NCBI GenBank assembly: GCA_963576735.1
Contig: OY755175.1
Span: 7,146,401 to 7,210,400, forward strand
Direction: 5' to 3'
Source of the DNA: Bedellia somnulentella
Taxonomy: Eukaryota > Arthropoda > Insecta > Lepidoptera > Bedelliidae
DNA: 64,000 bases
The notes beneath the pieces were generated by a model, which was not told the origin of the DNA, ran no database searches, and was given only the letters and a program-made list of their open reading frames with translations. Made by a program: the position numbers and the translations under genes. How positions within the stretch are numbered: position 1 is the first letter of the stretch; each line of letters opens with the position of its first letter. Positions 22,664 to 33,688 of this stretch are shown one piece after another.

Positions 22664-23607
22664 ATCATTAATCCATTGCCTTAAACATTGTGTATGTTAA
22701 ACCTTTAAGAGAATACGATGTCATTTTGACACTATTAATGTTGAAAATAAAATTCTGTTCTTCGAAAAGAAAGGGGTGCTCTTACTCAAAACTACCTGTT
22801 CGTCATAAAATCATAATTTAAACACATCCGACGCCATTATTATAAAAACGATATCAAAACAACTGCCATTAGCAACAGATCATTCAAACGAAGTGTCATA
22901 AAAAGTTTTATTATAAAATGGTTCGATTGCTTTTGACAGAAGCGACATGTGTTGCAGTGTGGTCTGCCCTCCCAACTCCCGGTAGCGAGATATTCGATCA
23001 TGGTTGACAGCTACCGTGGCCGCACTTTTCATACCATTTAAAACAAGTCTTGAATACTTAAACGCTACTCATTTTACAATACCTAATTACACGTTGATCA
23101 GACGCTGATGTCCTTAAAATGATAAGTCCGTGTAATAACGTGATCGACAATGTAGGTGCAACAATTATCGTAATGTTTTCCCTTGCAGTTTTTCGCTCCG
23201 GGCAATTCGGTTCGTGATCATTTTATTCTTTTGTCAACTAGTTTGGCTGATTTGAGTCCATTGTCACTTGCTTTCGTTTGTCGGTTGCGCCGAATAGCAA
23301 CTGTCAGTCATATGTCAAACAATGTCAGTGGTTTCATTGAAACTGTTGACATTTATTCTGTGGATGTTTACGGGATAGAAAATAAACTATTGTGTTTATA
23401 AATAACTGATGTATACAAAGTTCATATGATATAAAAAAAACTATAGTATATTTTTTTCATATTAGGACCATTTATATGCACATATCTTCTTTTTGAAATT
23501 TTTAGTTTCTTTCAGCCTTGGGAATTTTATATCCTAACAAGAAGGCCATATGTTCAGAAAGAAAATAAGTAGTAATAATTCTATAAATTTTGGAATTATC
23601 AAAATGT
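22664..23607. other. Unassigned sequence
   Basis: A GC-balanced patch occurs at 22940-23040 and the plus frame at 23183-23401 has no domain. No repeat assigned. Confidence 0.35.
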
Positions 23608-24240
23608 TTAAATATAAGCCGTGTAGTGTCGGCTTAGAATAAAAATACCGCATTTCTACCCGTGGGTGATCGTAAGAGGCGACTAAGGGTATAGGGGCTT
23701 TTTAAGTGATTTTTGGGCGATATGGCTGGAGACCCGTCACCAAAAACATTTATTATTACCATCTTTTCCCCAATCAACTTCCAAAAGTGGCTGAGGAATT
23801 TCTCATTCCAAAGCTCTGGCTACCCCGTTAGGGGTCATTCAAATATTACGTAAGCAGATTTATTACAATTATTTACCCCCCCATCCCCCTTGTCAGCAAA
23901 ACTAAGCAAAGCTCTTACCCCCTCCCCCTATGCTTACGTAAACATTTTTGTTTATATTATAATTTTAAAAATAAGAAAATCGATTTCGAATCGAGGATAA
24001 AGATTAGATTTGACACAAGAAACTGATACAAGATTTTTTACTCTGTAATGAGTAAGGGACAAGAATATTATAATCTTACGAACTTATTTTAAATTTTTGG
24101 TACACATATTAAATTCAAATCCATAATTATAAGTTTTCGATGACATTGGACTGCTGGGATTGCCGCTCAGTGTTGCAAGTATGTTCACTTTCATCCGTTC
24201 GTACGTACGTTTACGTTATGTTCGTTCTCAACTCAACCTA

Positions 24241-25196
24241 TCTCAAACGTTCACGCCGTCTATCCCTGAATAGGGGACAGGGCCCTGTTCAATAAAACTG
24301 ACAATCCGACATATATGTCAAGTGTGACAATTCTACAATTCGACAAGTTTCTGTTCAATAAACATTACAGGTGACAAATTTGTCAATGTGGAAAATTGAC
24401 AAATATGTCGGATTGTCACGACAATTCGACATTTTTCTGTTCAATAAAACTTTTAGCGCGACAGGTGATAAGTGACAATTTGTCGTGAAAAACATGTCAA
24501 TTCTGTTTTATTGAACAGTAATTTGTCACGACATATCGACATATTTGTAAAATTGTCGGACAATCCTGACAGGTGAAGTACTGTGTGTCACACAATTATT
24601 TGGAGGAATTTAAAACGTTTGTTCAAAAAAATTGTGCTTACGTCGAGCAGGGAAAGTAGAAATAATGAAAACTATGTATTAATATTGCAATTTTCATATA
24701 TTTGGCCCAAAGTGGTCAGTTGGTTGTTCATTTCCATTTTGCGACAAAGGAAATAAACCGATAGCAAAGAAACATTCGGATATTAAATATATTTGTTCTC
24801 TACCTTCCACATTTTCCTATTCTGCTTCATAAAATAAACAAATATGTCAGGAATTGACATATATGTCGTGACAATGCGACAAATTTGTCAAGGACCATTA
24901 TCATGGAACTCGACAATGGTTTTCGACAATTCCTAAGTTTTATTGAACGCGTTTAGTGTAGTGACAATTTGTCACGATTTTACCTGTCAATGTCTGACAT
25001 ATTTGTCATCTTTATTGAACAAGCTTAGCCTGCCAAACCGACAAAGTCAGTTTTGACATATATGTCGGATTGTCAGTTTTATTGAACAGGGCCCAGGCCT
25101 ATTGCCGTTTTGTATGAATATACTGTCACTCACTTGACTTACAATTTAGCCATGTGGGTATCCTTATGATGTTTTCCCTCACCCTTAACAACCGTG
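24241..25196 (-). mobile_element. Family B SINE relic split by a MITE (24241-24280 and 25094-25196)
   Basis: The left part is the inverted 3' end (AAACGTTCACGCCGTC, then a deletion), and the right part continues with GCCTATTGCCGTTTTGTA and CCATGTGGGTATCC. Removing the MITE and one CAG rejoins the family sequence exactly (ATAGGGGACAG to GCCTATTG). Confidence 0.85.
24281..25093. mobile_element. MITE with GGCCCTGTTCAATAAAAC termini and CAG target duplication
   Basis: Symmetric ends GGCCCTGTTCAATAAAAC and GTTTTATTGAACAGGGCC are flanked by CAG (24278-24280 and 25094-25096). The 813-bp interior is built from many small inverted motifs (GACAATTTGTC, GACATATTTGTC) and repeated TGTTCAATAAA in both orientations, giving a highly foldable sequence. 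The 3-bp TSD and the GG ends fit a Harbinger-like non-autonomous element. No coding capacity. Confidence 0.88.
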
Positions 25197-25467
25197 TTTA
25201 CTTTTTTATGAATTTTCTCAATGTGACGATTTAGTAACTTCACGGAAGCATGATAAATACTACACGGTTTGCATATTCGACTTTAGCTGTAAAATAACTA
25301 CCGATGACGTAATCATCATCTAGACTCTCTTACCCCCCATGTCATCCAGAATAAGCAATACAAAGACCCCCCCCACCCCACCATAGTGCTTACGTAATAC
25401 TTGAACGGCCCCTTAAGGGATTTATAGCCGTGAGTATATGTATGTGTGTATGTATGTTAAATATAAG

Positions 25468-26740
25468 AATTAAAAACGTATTGGTTGGTTTAGTATATGT
25501 TTATTACTAACTAATGACTTAAGACTAACTTATATAATATAATGGCAAGAGGGGGTATGGTGCTCTCACACTACACTACATTACTAGCAACACTACTAAT
25601 ATTGAGGATTTGATATTCACAAAGCATCCCCGCCGAAATTTGGCACGAAAAGCGCTGAAAAATCACACCAAATGCTAGCTCTGCCGCCGCAAGCGCCAAA
25701 TCTACACCGACGAAGCCTCCCAACGTAGGTGAGCTCTGCACGCGCGGCCGTCTGGCGGCACATACTAAATTATAGACGAAATTCTCGACGATGTATTATT
25801 TTTTCAACGCGCTGTGGTGAGAAGTGCTTGATTGGAGGCCGGCGCGAGATTACAGGGCACACCACGCCACCGCCGCGCTCTCACACCACTCATTATCCTC
25901 ATTTACCCTATATTACTCTGTTATAGAAAGCGATTACCTTTTACAATACAGTAACACGCTACTACTCCAACTATGTTCATTTGTTTTCGAATTACTGCCT
26001 TTAAGCTATACATTTTATTAGCACCACAATTTGTTTTGGCGGAGACTTGATTTCTTTATTAAGGCCGATGGTTGATTAATGAGATGCGCTCGGTGTGAGT
26101 ATCATATCCTAACGTGTGTTGCGAGCTAATGGAGTTATTTTCATCAAGTACTCACGGGTTGTTTCTTTGTGGTAACGTTGATTACTGTAATTATATGTTT
26201 ACTTTATTACGCTAATTCTGTACAATAAGTAGTTTGGATAAGTTTTTTTTAGATTTGCAGGTACAACATTGTAACATTGCAAAAGCTAGTTGAAATAATG
26301 TTGGTTGTCTGATAGTAAGCTCATATTAGAACAAATCATTTGTAATTATTCATATCTATCATATTTATATGTCGAAATTGTTTTTTTCTTTTATATTATT
26401 TTAATACTAACAATTTTTACAAAACTATGATTTAGGAGTTGACTTAATCTTTATGATATAATTTAAGATACATAATCCGAGATATTTCACTAACCATCCT
26501 TAGTTTAATATAATTCTGAAAAGCTTTGGCAACCAATTTGTAAATTTAAAAAATATGAGGTAATATTTTGGAGTAACTTGTAGTTTCACAATATTTAGGT
26601 ACTCAAAATAAAAGCTACTCGAATAGCGTAAGCGATCGAACCATCTTACAAAAGTTATATACAGGCGGAGTGCGAGTTTCAATCGAAAATTCGTTTACAT
26701 TCAAAACGATCGATTTTATACATCTGAGTAAAACATACTA
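25468..26740. other. Unassigned; GC-rich unique patch at 25620-25890
   Basis: The patch (CCGCCGCAAGCGCC, then GCACGCGCGGCCGTC) is non-repetitive and CpG-containing but has no supported frame. The rest is AT-rich without recognised repeats. Confidence 0.35.
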
Positions 26741-26920
26741 CATACATAGTACATACATTAACGGCCATGAATTCCAAAAAGTCAGGAATTTAGAGCTAGG
26801 AACTCCCTAGCCACATTTGGAAGTTGATAGGGAACAAGATGGTAAAAATAAAGTATCGTTGTGTGGTGCTAGGTCTCCAACCGCATCGCCCAAAATCCAC
26901 TTAAAAAAGCCCCATGCCCA
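26741..26920 (-). mobile_element. Family A SINE-like element, 5'-truncated, head-to-head with the next copy
   Basis: It reads inward from an inverted (TATG)n tail through CACATTTGGAAGTTGATAGG and CCAACCGCATCGCCC to AGCCCCATGCCC, where it stops short of its 5' end. It abuts an opposite-strand copy. The open frames over both copies are spurious translations. Confidence 0.85.
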
Positions 26921-27158
26921 TGACATTAGAATGTCGCTACCCCTTTCTACCCACGGGTGTCGTAAGAGGCGACTAAGGGTATTGGGGCTTTTTATTGGTT
27001 TTTTGGGCGATGCGGTTGGAGACCCATCACCAAAATCTTTATTTTTACCATCTTTTCCCCACTCAACTTCCAAAAGTGGCTGAGGAATTTATAATTCCTT
27101 AGCTCTGGTTGCCCCTTCTAGAGAAATATAGCCGTGAGCATATGTATGTATGTATGTA
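26921..27158 (+). mobile_element. Family A SINE-like element, near full length
   Basis: It starts at TTAGAATGTCGCTACCCC and runs through GGGCGATGCGGTTGGAGACC to GCCGTGAGCATATGTATG and a (TATG)n tail. It differs from the adjacent minus copy at many sites, so the pair is probably two insertions rather than one folded product. Confidence 0.87.
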
Positions 27159-27170
27159 TTTATGTTTCTC

Positions 27171-27398
27171 TTACTCCTTAGCTGTGCAGTGTAGTATAGG
27201 GCTAGAAAAGCACCATATGATTGTTTACCACGGGTGTCTTAAGAGCCGACTTAGAGTATTGGGCCTTTTATTAGATATTTTTGGGTGATGCGGTTGGAAC
27301 CCCTTCATTAACAACCTTTATTTTACAATCTTTTCAATTTTACCCCTTTTAGGGATTTATAGCCATGAGTATATGTATGTTGTATGTTTTACTCCTTA
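27171..27398 (+). mobile_element. Family A SINE-like element with perfect 10-bp TSD
   Basis: The copy at 27181-27388 lies between TTACTCCTTA repeats (27171-27180 and 27389-27398). It is diverged but collinear with the family, with an internal deletion before the final CCCCTTTTAGGGATTTATAG block. Confidence 0.9.
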
Positions 27399-27454
27399 AT
27401 TTAACTTTGCTTCGGGGTTGAGGTAAAACTATTTTGTTTTCGTGTTAAAAAACA

Positions 27455-28248
27455 TAGGCCCACTTGCCAAACTTTGATATTAAATTCAATTTAACAAAAC
27501 TCAGTTTAAGACTAAAACGGTTTAAATTTAAATCGATTTATCTTTCTCTTGCTTTGCCGGTTTCTCTCGTCGACTTGACTAAACCAAGTTTATTAGGTTC
27601 TTACGTTTTGTTACTCTCATTTTGCTAAAAGTGACAGCTCCATGGTAGACAATAATGCAATTTATTACCTCGCAATAAAACATAATCTTTTGAACATTGT
27701 CAAGCAGAGAAACGTCCTAGAACGAGAGCCCGAACCCGAGGAGTATGTCCCGCTCGCGCGGTTGCCAGACGAGATTAAGTTCAAAGAAAAACAATTCAAA
27801 CTTGTTTATAGGTAATATTTTATTAAAAGCAGGTTATTACCTATTCCTTTTTAATAAATTGTTTTAATTATTATCGTCGTCTATCAACTTAAAGATGAAT
27901 TATTTATTAAGTTTGGTAATCGCTGAAATAATATTTATAGTAGGTTTTAAGTCAAAATTAATTATCTCTGGTAATCTTTTTATGCCATAGGTCTTGGCAA
28001 ATATAAGAGGTATCCAAAAACTGAATAATTTCTTCATCATTGTCAGAGAATTACATTATTTTTATCTGCTAGTGGTTTGTGACGGACTGCTTAATCTGGA
28101 TTTAAGAATTAAACCGCCATTTCCCACATTTCTTAAATCGAGATTTAACAATAAATCGACGTAGAGCAAGACAAAAACTGAGGTTTAACTTTAAACGGAG
28201 TTTATTTGTAACTAAATAGAGATTTAAGCTGTATCGGCAAGTGGCCTA
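27455..28248 (+). mobile_element. PIF/Harbinger-like DNA transposon derivative with TA target
   Basis: Imperfect terminal inverted repeats (GGCCCACTTGCC at 27457 and GGCAAGTGGCC ending at 28246) are flanked by TA on both sides. The sub-terminal regions hold complementary AAATTTAAATCGATTTA-like motifs. The element keeps one exon-like block (27642-27811) but no catalytic domain, so it is a deletion derivative. Confidence 0.7.
27642..27811 (+). pseudogene. Transposase first-exon remnant (probable)
   Basis: An ATG in a reasonable context (CTCCATGGTAG) opens 56 codons. The peptide begins MVDNNAIYYLAIKHN and ends LPDEIKFKEKQFKLVYR, immediately followed by a consensus 5' splice site (AG then GTAATA). 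The acidic-proline segment and the final phrase resemble the N-terminal part of HARBI1-type transposases that precedes the helix-turn-helix, although I recognise this only weakly. No matching downstream exon is found before the element's right end, so the gene is truncated by internal deletion. Confidence 0.5.
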
Positions 28249-29914
28249 TAGAATTATATATTAAATGTCTAAATAATATGATGCAATGATCTCAGAAATT
28301 AGTTTGCAACTCAGGTAGGAGCACTATTTTAGTATTGGCGTCGATCGAAGTTGTTGTTTTATTTTCTCAGACGCATTTTTACGATTTTATTAATGCTTGA
28401 TTTAACTTTATATATGTAATTTTTTATTTAATATTTTTTTTATTCTTACAACCAAATTCTGCACTTACTGTCTATATCGAAGCTTAGGAAATAGTTATAA
28501 TTATTATGTCCCAAAACAAGTAAAATTGAAACCGCTAAAATAACACAGCTTAATTTAAAAACCTTATGTTTAATCATACACAAACAACAGTAACTATTTC
28601 ACAATCTCTATAAACTAAATCTATCCATCCTCAATACAATCTTAACACGTCGAATATTGAGTTAACTGTCATTAACAATTTTATGCAAATTCAGATTTGG
28701 ATCAAAGCTTTAAATTGGGCAAATTAGGGGTAAATTACAGGGCCGGCGCGCCGAGGCACGTTACGCGTAACAGAACTGAATTCCCCAGTCAGGTGAGCTG
28801 ATCGCCACTCATCTGACGTAATAACCGCCAATAACATTAATGGAAATCGACCCGATAGGTACCTACGGCGCTCAGCCAATTTGAATTTGTTAATAGCGTC
28901 AGGATCTCCACTTATATTATTACTTTTCAATATTACGCGCGACCAGGAATTTGTTACTGCTTTTTTGTGATTTGCTAATATTTTTAGGTTCCAAAAACCA
29001 AACGTTGCCAAAAACAAAGTATATTTTTTTAAATCTATGTCGTTAAATCATGCTAATTATAGCTTAAACAAGGTGTTTTCTATATCAGATATTACTTAAG
29101 CCAAGCCCTAAACTCTGAGCTAAATGTGAATAAAACAGATTGCATTAGGAAGAAATTTACAGACTATTTCATGTATGGATATGTGGATATTGTACAATAC
29201 TTTTATCCATACAGGTTGTTTTGGATAAATTTTAGGAATTTGAGTTAGTTGAGAATTTTATAATTTTCTAAAGTGTGTTCTTACACTTCATACATATTTG
29301 TTACTATGGCTGCCTGCTTTCTTAATAAATGAAAATTATACTAAAATAAATACATCTTTATACTATTTATTTAATTTAGTCAATTTATTTCAAAGTGACG
29401 TAAAAGATGTAATTTTATTTCAGCAAAATCGACATAATAATTGCAACCCTCCTATTAGTTTAATTAACAACACAAAACTAACCACTTCGAAAATCTTTCA
29501 CAATACCTATATTAAGCTTATCTTTCAAAAATTATTGTTAGCTCACATCTTAAAATACCTCAAATATACCTTACGTTTTTTTATCCATCAGTAAGATATC
29601 ATTTTCTATCTTACCGCTTATATTGTCGCTTGTCGCTTGTCGCCCAAATCCGTCTCTGAAGCTGCAGCAAGTCGGCCATGTTGATTACAAGGCGCGGCGA
29701 ACCTGCCGTCATCATCGCATCACCTCGCAATTCATCGCATATACTCAATTTAATACTCTCGCAATTTCACTGCGAGCAATAAAAACAAAACCATATGGCA
29801 TGCAATTTGTTTTTAACTCATTGAGATTGTTCCTTCTCCATTTGTGTGTACACTGTTTTACGGTTGAAATGTAGAAGCGATAAACCGTTTTATTATATTT
29901 TAACAGAATTAACA
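28249..29914. other. Unassigned; more complex patches at 28735-28900 and 29630-29875
   Basis: Both patches are GC-balanced and non-repetitive. Frames over them (28724-29017 minus, 29623-29874 plus) show no domain. The remainder is AT-rich. Confidence 0.35.
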
Positions 29915-30205
29915 GCCCCTACCTATGTCCCCAGGAAGAAACTCGAGCTTACTCTGAATAGGGAGACTTGGTCATAGTCTAGAAAACTACCATAATAGTA
30001 GCCGGGACATACGGCTTATGATGCCCTCCGAAGTACGGAATGTTGTTAATTTTTGATGATACAATCTGGTGGTGGTTCAAACCTGTAATATCATACAAAA
30101 CTGGGTTAAATATACAAATTAAATTTCTGACTTTACTCTCTGTAAAATGAACCGTAATCTTAGAAATGTAAGTCGAGTGCTTTGCCGCTAGACTAAAGAC
30201 GGTTG
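29915..30205 (-). repeat. Family C tRNA-headed SINE relic
   Basis: The tRNA-like head lies at the right end (box A TAGTCTAGCGGCAAAG on the minus strand, 30175-30200). The body includes the CCCTATTCAG-type block inverted at 29955 and GCCGGGACATACGGC. It shares its architecture with 52404-52773 but is heavily diverged. Confidence 0.5.
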
Positions 30206-30571
30206 TAAATACATAATATTACGATTATATTCTCCTGAAGGTTTTGTCAGAGTAGAAGGTAGTGCCTAATATCTTTATATTTAACTAACTTTCATCTGTC
30301 ACATTAAGTAAGCATTATAGTGTTGGTTTTGTAATTATAAAATAGTTTGTTAATATAAACTAGAACACATTTTTAATTAGGAATTCAATTATTTAAGTTT
30401 AAATATACAAAATATTTTCCGTTGTCTTTGCAGTTTTCTAGTACCTTAAAAAATATATGTATGCTGTCGTAAAGTTATATATGTATATACTAAGGTATGG
30501 GATTAATGTTATAAAAAAAATATCACTAAATAATATAACTACATATCGTATCCCACATTTATTATATTTAT
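30206..30571. other. Unassigned AT-rich sequence
   Basis: No feature seen. Confidence 0.4.
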
Positions 30572-30739
30572 TGTATTTGTTCAAAACGGCGATAGGGCTG
30601 CCCCCTATCACGTGAGTACACTGTCGACGTAAAACGTGGGTACTCAGAACACAAGGTAACAATATCACGTGATGTTAAAAAGTATTAGTAACTCTGACAA
30701 CCCATTCGGGGGTATACGGTGTGAACGTTTGAGTTTGAG
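30572..30739 (+). mobile_element. Family B SINE, 5'-truncated
   Basis: It begins at TCAAAACGGCGATAGGG and continues through CCCCCTATCACGTGAGTAC and GTAAAACGTGGGTACTC to a CCCATTCGGGGGTATACGG hairpin end and GTGAACGTTTGAG. The tRNA head is absent. Confidence 0.85.
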
Positions 30740-30959
30740 CATAATAATCATATAATAATATATGATTTTTGTATTAGCTGTTAAAAAGTATATTATAATA
30801 TTGATACTATTTATTTTAACGGTTTAAACGTTTATAATTATAATACAGAGGAGTATTAATCTATACTTATAAACTAGATTGTTGATGGTCCTGGTGGCAG
30901 TATCTGAAAATTACATGACATAGTCGCTCTCACATACCTCATGCTACATGTACTGATTT

Positions 30960-31262
30960 TCAGAGTTTCCACGTTTTGCTTTGCCATTGCATGAATTTAT
31001 TAGGACGGGGACTACTACCGTTTTATGTCAGAAAACTGTCAAAGCTTAGTCATTAACAACCTTTTAAATTAAAGAAAGAAAGAGAGGAGAAACATTTATT
31101 AACACCAACATTAACTATACAATTTACTTAAAACATTAAAAAAAGGAAAACAACTTAACTATGTACAAGACTTTAGAAAGGACAACTTTCTATATACCCG
31201 ACTCAAGATTTGAACTAACTTCTCCTGCATTAGAAGCGATGGAATTCTCACTGAGCTATAAA
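30960..31262 (-). mobile_element. Family B SINE, old copy split by a small LINE 3' fragment
   Basis: Body blocks (CCACGTTTTGC, then TACTACCGTTTTATG) and the tRNA-like head (GACTCAAGATTTGAAC on the plus strand, ending at CACTGAGCTATA) flank an insertion at 31071-31168. All blocks are strongly diverged. Confidence 0.65.
31071..31168 (-). mobile_element. LINE 3' end fragment nested in a family B SINE
   Basis: Read on the minus strand, it ends in AATAAATGTTTCTCCTCTC followed by a (CTTT)n-like tail, the form of a non-LTR retrotransposon 3' end. SINE sequence resumes directly on both sides. Confidence 0.5.
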
Positions 31263-32224
31263 GATTTCAAAATATATAAATTTATAAAAATACATATTTA
31301 AAGCGTTGCTGCTGTTTTCGTGACAGTACAAAGCGGACGTCAGCGGCGGACGGATAGAGCCGAGTCCGAAACACCGGATAATACGACGACAATTCGCAAC
31401 GTCCCTGAAACCCTCCTTTCAATCCATTCAAATATTTTTTACTATTCCATTCCATCCCGGCACTTCGCACTGCCCTGAAGATAATAAAAAAAGATTTAAA
31501 AGGTCGTTCCCGAAAACCGAATTTCCTTAACTTTCTCGTCGAAATTCCAAAAAGGCATTAGGCAACTACATCAAACAATAATTTCAGAAAAAGCCATTAT
31601 CATTACGTAGATAGCGGGACGGGGATGATCGCATTAACATCATAAAAGGGACGAAGTTCGGTTCGCGACGTTTACCCTCGGGAGGCCCGTCGCCGTTGCG
31701 ACAGTTACATATTACGCAATAAAGAGCTGTTCTCGCGAAAGGAAGTGTGAAAATGAACAACATCAAGGGGTTATCTTGAATTACTGAGTTAAAACTTATT
31801 GGTGGTGTCGGGTGGGGGTGGATTCGCGAACAGATAAGGGCGTCGTATTGGGATCGCGCTGTTCTCATCCAATTACACGGTCGAGCGCGCGTCCACCCGC
31901 CGCCTCGCCTGCCTCGCCTGCCTCGCCTCGCTCGCCTCTCGCCAGCTCTACTGGGATTCCGACTATTGCTTTCACTCGCTTCACAACATTGCACAGGACT
32001 TCAGCGACTCTCAAATCAATGTGTCAACTTTGAATGGTTTAACTATGTTTAAGACATTGCTCAAATAAGATATTTGTAACATAGGTATAAAATCTAATAG
32101 TATAAATAGTTCTAAAATCTTTTAGGACACGACCGTAGAGGTTAAAGATAAAATAATATGAATTGAAAGAAACTACAAATTATATTTGATTGAGTATGAG
32201 TAAATTTTGCATTCAATTGATAAA
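31263..32224. other. Unassigned; GC-rich unique island at 31790-31960
   Basis: The island contains a tandem CCTCGCCTG run (31902-31940). Frames on both strands across it (31584-31994 minus, 31812-32033 plus) are open because of GC composition. Neither has a recognised domain. The flanks are AT-rich. Confidence 0.35.
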
Positions 32225-32280
32225 ATATTTTGAGATATGTAAATATGATGTACACATCAAATTTACATATCCCAAAATAT
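32225..32280. repeat. Inverted repeat, ~26-bp stem
   Basis: The arms ATATTTTGAGATATGTAAAT and its near-complement ATTTACATATCCCAAAATAT flank a short loop, with about two mismatches. No flanking duplication identified. Confidence 0.7.
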
Positions 32281-32339
32281 CGTATCGTGGTCTATCGGTT
32301 AAGCTTTCGAATCTGACTATTAAAAAAGCATGATAATTT

Positions 32340-32436
32340 TGTACTTAGGAGGGGACAATGAGAGAGAGGTTCGTATGGCGATCCATAGTCTCTGCCTACT
32401 CCGATGGCAACTAATGACGTGAGCAAATGTTTGTAT
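32340..32436 (+). mobile_element. RTE-like LINE extreme 3' fragment (family L)
   Basis: It matches the 3' end of the LINE at 809-1355: GGCGATCCATAGTCTCTGCC, TACTCCGATGGCAACTAATG, then ACGTGAGCAAATG and a decayed (TATG)n tail (TTTGTATGTTTG). Only about 90 bp remain. Confidence 0.7.
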
Positions 32437-32549
32437 GTTTGAGGGTTTTCACAACTAAATTTTTATTAATGTATAATTAACGACTATTATGTCTGTTGTG
32501 TTAACTGCCGGTGTGCCTTATTTAAATAAATAAATATGTATGAGGTGAC

Positions 32550-32690
32550 ACTTAGCCGTCAGTTTCATCTACTTTCACGGTATAAGTCGCTAGTCTGCCA
32601 AACCACAAGGGGACAACGTGGTGGACTACGGCTAACTCGCCCTATTCAGCCCCTTTTGAGTCCCTTTTTGGGGACACAAATGGCCTTTGA
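32550..32690 (+). repeat. Family C SINE relic (body and 3' part)
   Basis: It shares AGCCGTCAGTTTC, the GGTGGACTACGGCTAA block and CCCTATTCAG with the family C copy at 52404-52773, in the opposite orientation. The head is not preserved. Confidence 0.5.
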
Positions 32691-32748
32691 TAAGTATTGT
32701 ATTTACAAGTATTGATGTCAAGATTCATGTATTCCTGTAATTTGCGAC

Positions 32749-32948
32749 TAGCGGTAGGCGACCAACGGTATTGGGGCTTTTAAGGAATTTTTGGGCGATG
32801 CGGTTGGAGACCCATCACCAACAACCTTTATTTTTACCATCTTTTCCCCACTCAACTTTCCAAAAGTGGCTGAAGAATTTCTAATTCTTTAGCTCTGGCT
32901 ACCCCTTTTAAGGGATTTACAGCCGTGAGTATATGTATGTATGTATGT
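32749..32948 (+). mobile_element. Family A SINE-like element, 5'-truncated
   Basis: It starts within the GGCGACCAACGGTATTGGGG block and runs cleanly to TACAGCCGTGAG and a (TATG)n tail. Well conserved, so probably a young copy. Confidence 0.92.
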
Positions 32949-33009
32949 TAATTAGGAATTACATTTTAATGAAAAATTTTATTTAACAATAACAATTTTC
33001 ATACGTCAT

Positions 33010-33140
33010 AAATCATCATACTACGGACGCCTGTCTTTTTGTGCACACTCTCTATTTGGTCCAAAAGTGTCCTTCGTGGTCGTCCTCTACTAACATCCAT
33101 CCACATTTAATCTCTTTTACCAATTTACTATCTCAATTAT
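33010..33140 (-). mobile_element. RTE-like LINE coding fragment (family L)
   Basis: The minus strand encodes GRPRRT followed by LLDQIE, homologous to the GRPRRT segment of the LINE at 809-1355. DNA similarity covers CTACGGACGCCTGTC through GGTCGTCCTCTACTAACAT. No 3' tail is attached. Confidence 0.7.
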
Positions 33141-33293
33141 ATACTGATTTACTTTATGAAATCATAAGAACAAGCAAAGCTAATGTTTATCTCCACGAGG
33201 GGCCTCAACCTACCCGTAATAGGCCGACCATTAACATTTTTAAGAAGGGGTAACCAGATTTTCAAAATTCAGAATTGATCAGGCAGTTCTTTC

Positions 33294-33491
33294 TAAGAGC
33301 TTATTCCATTTGTCTGAATGAAGACGTCTGAAAGCCACAGAATCTGAATTCAGACTAGTGGAATAACGTTCAGAACGCTAGGCTTCTGAAAAGTAGACAA
33401 ATTTGTGTAGTGGAATAACAAGCGTCTGCGACAGTAACTTCGAAGGACGTCTGAATTCAGAAACGACAAAGTGTAATGGAATAAGCTCTTA
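33294..33491. mobile_element. MITE with AGAGCTTATTCCATT termini, 194 bp
   Basis: Terminal inverted repeats AGAGCTTATTCCATT and AATGGAATAAGCTCT bound 33296-33489, flanked by TA on both sides. Interior GTGGAATAAC and its complement are repeated. A second copy is at 41581-42801. No coding capacity. Confidence 0.87.
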
Positions 33492-33688
33492 ACGAAGTCC
33501 TTAAATGACTTGAAAATTATCGAATCCCCAAGTCAGTGGCCATGCACGACATCTGCGGGTAAAGATGGTGTGGTGTTTTTCATTATAAACCGAAACTAAA
33601 CGGATTTGCATTGTGCGAATAATAGCATTGAACGGTAATATTGGTCTTTCCAAAAAGTGACAAGGTTATATAACTATAAAAACAATAC

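Larger units (their letters stand above)
23831..25412. mobile_element. Harbinger-like MITE with TTA target duplication
   Basis: The ends GGGGTCATTCAAATATTACG and GTAATACTTGAACGGCCCC form terminal inverted repeats, and both sides carry TTA (23828-23830, 25413-25415), the 3-bp target typical of PIF/Harbinger elements. C-rich blocks near each end (23875-23930 and 25330-25385) mirror each other. No transposase is present. A family B SINE is inserted inside. Confidence 0.88.
23608..25467 (+). mobile_element. Family A SINE-like element with perfect 11-bp TSD, interrupted by a nested stack
   Basis: The host copy occupies 23619-23830 and 25413-25456, flanked by TTAAATATAAG at 23608-23618 and 25457-25467. 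Its 3' portion resumes after the insert as AAGGGATTTATAGCCGTGAG plus a (TATG)n tail. It is the outermost of four nested mobile elements. Confidence 0.93.

Noticed and set aside
26807..27083. Overlapping 88-codon frames on both strands
   Set aside because: Both are translations of head-to-head family A SINE copies.
31584..31994. 136-codon minus-strand frame
   Set aside because: Arg/Gly/Ala-rich because of the GC-rich tandem run. No domain, and the opposite strand is open too.
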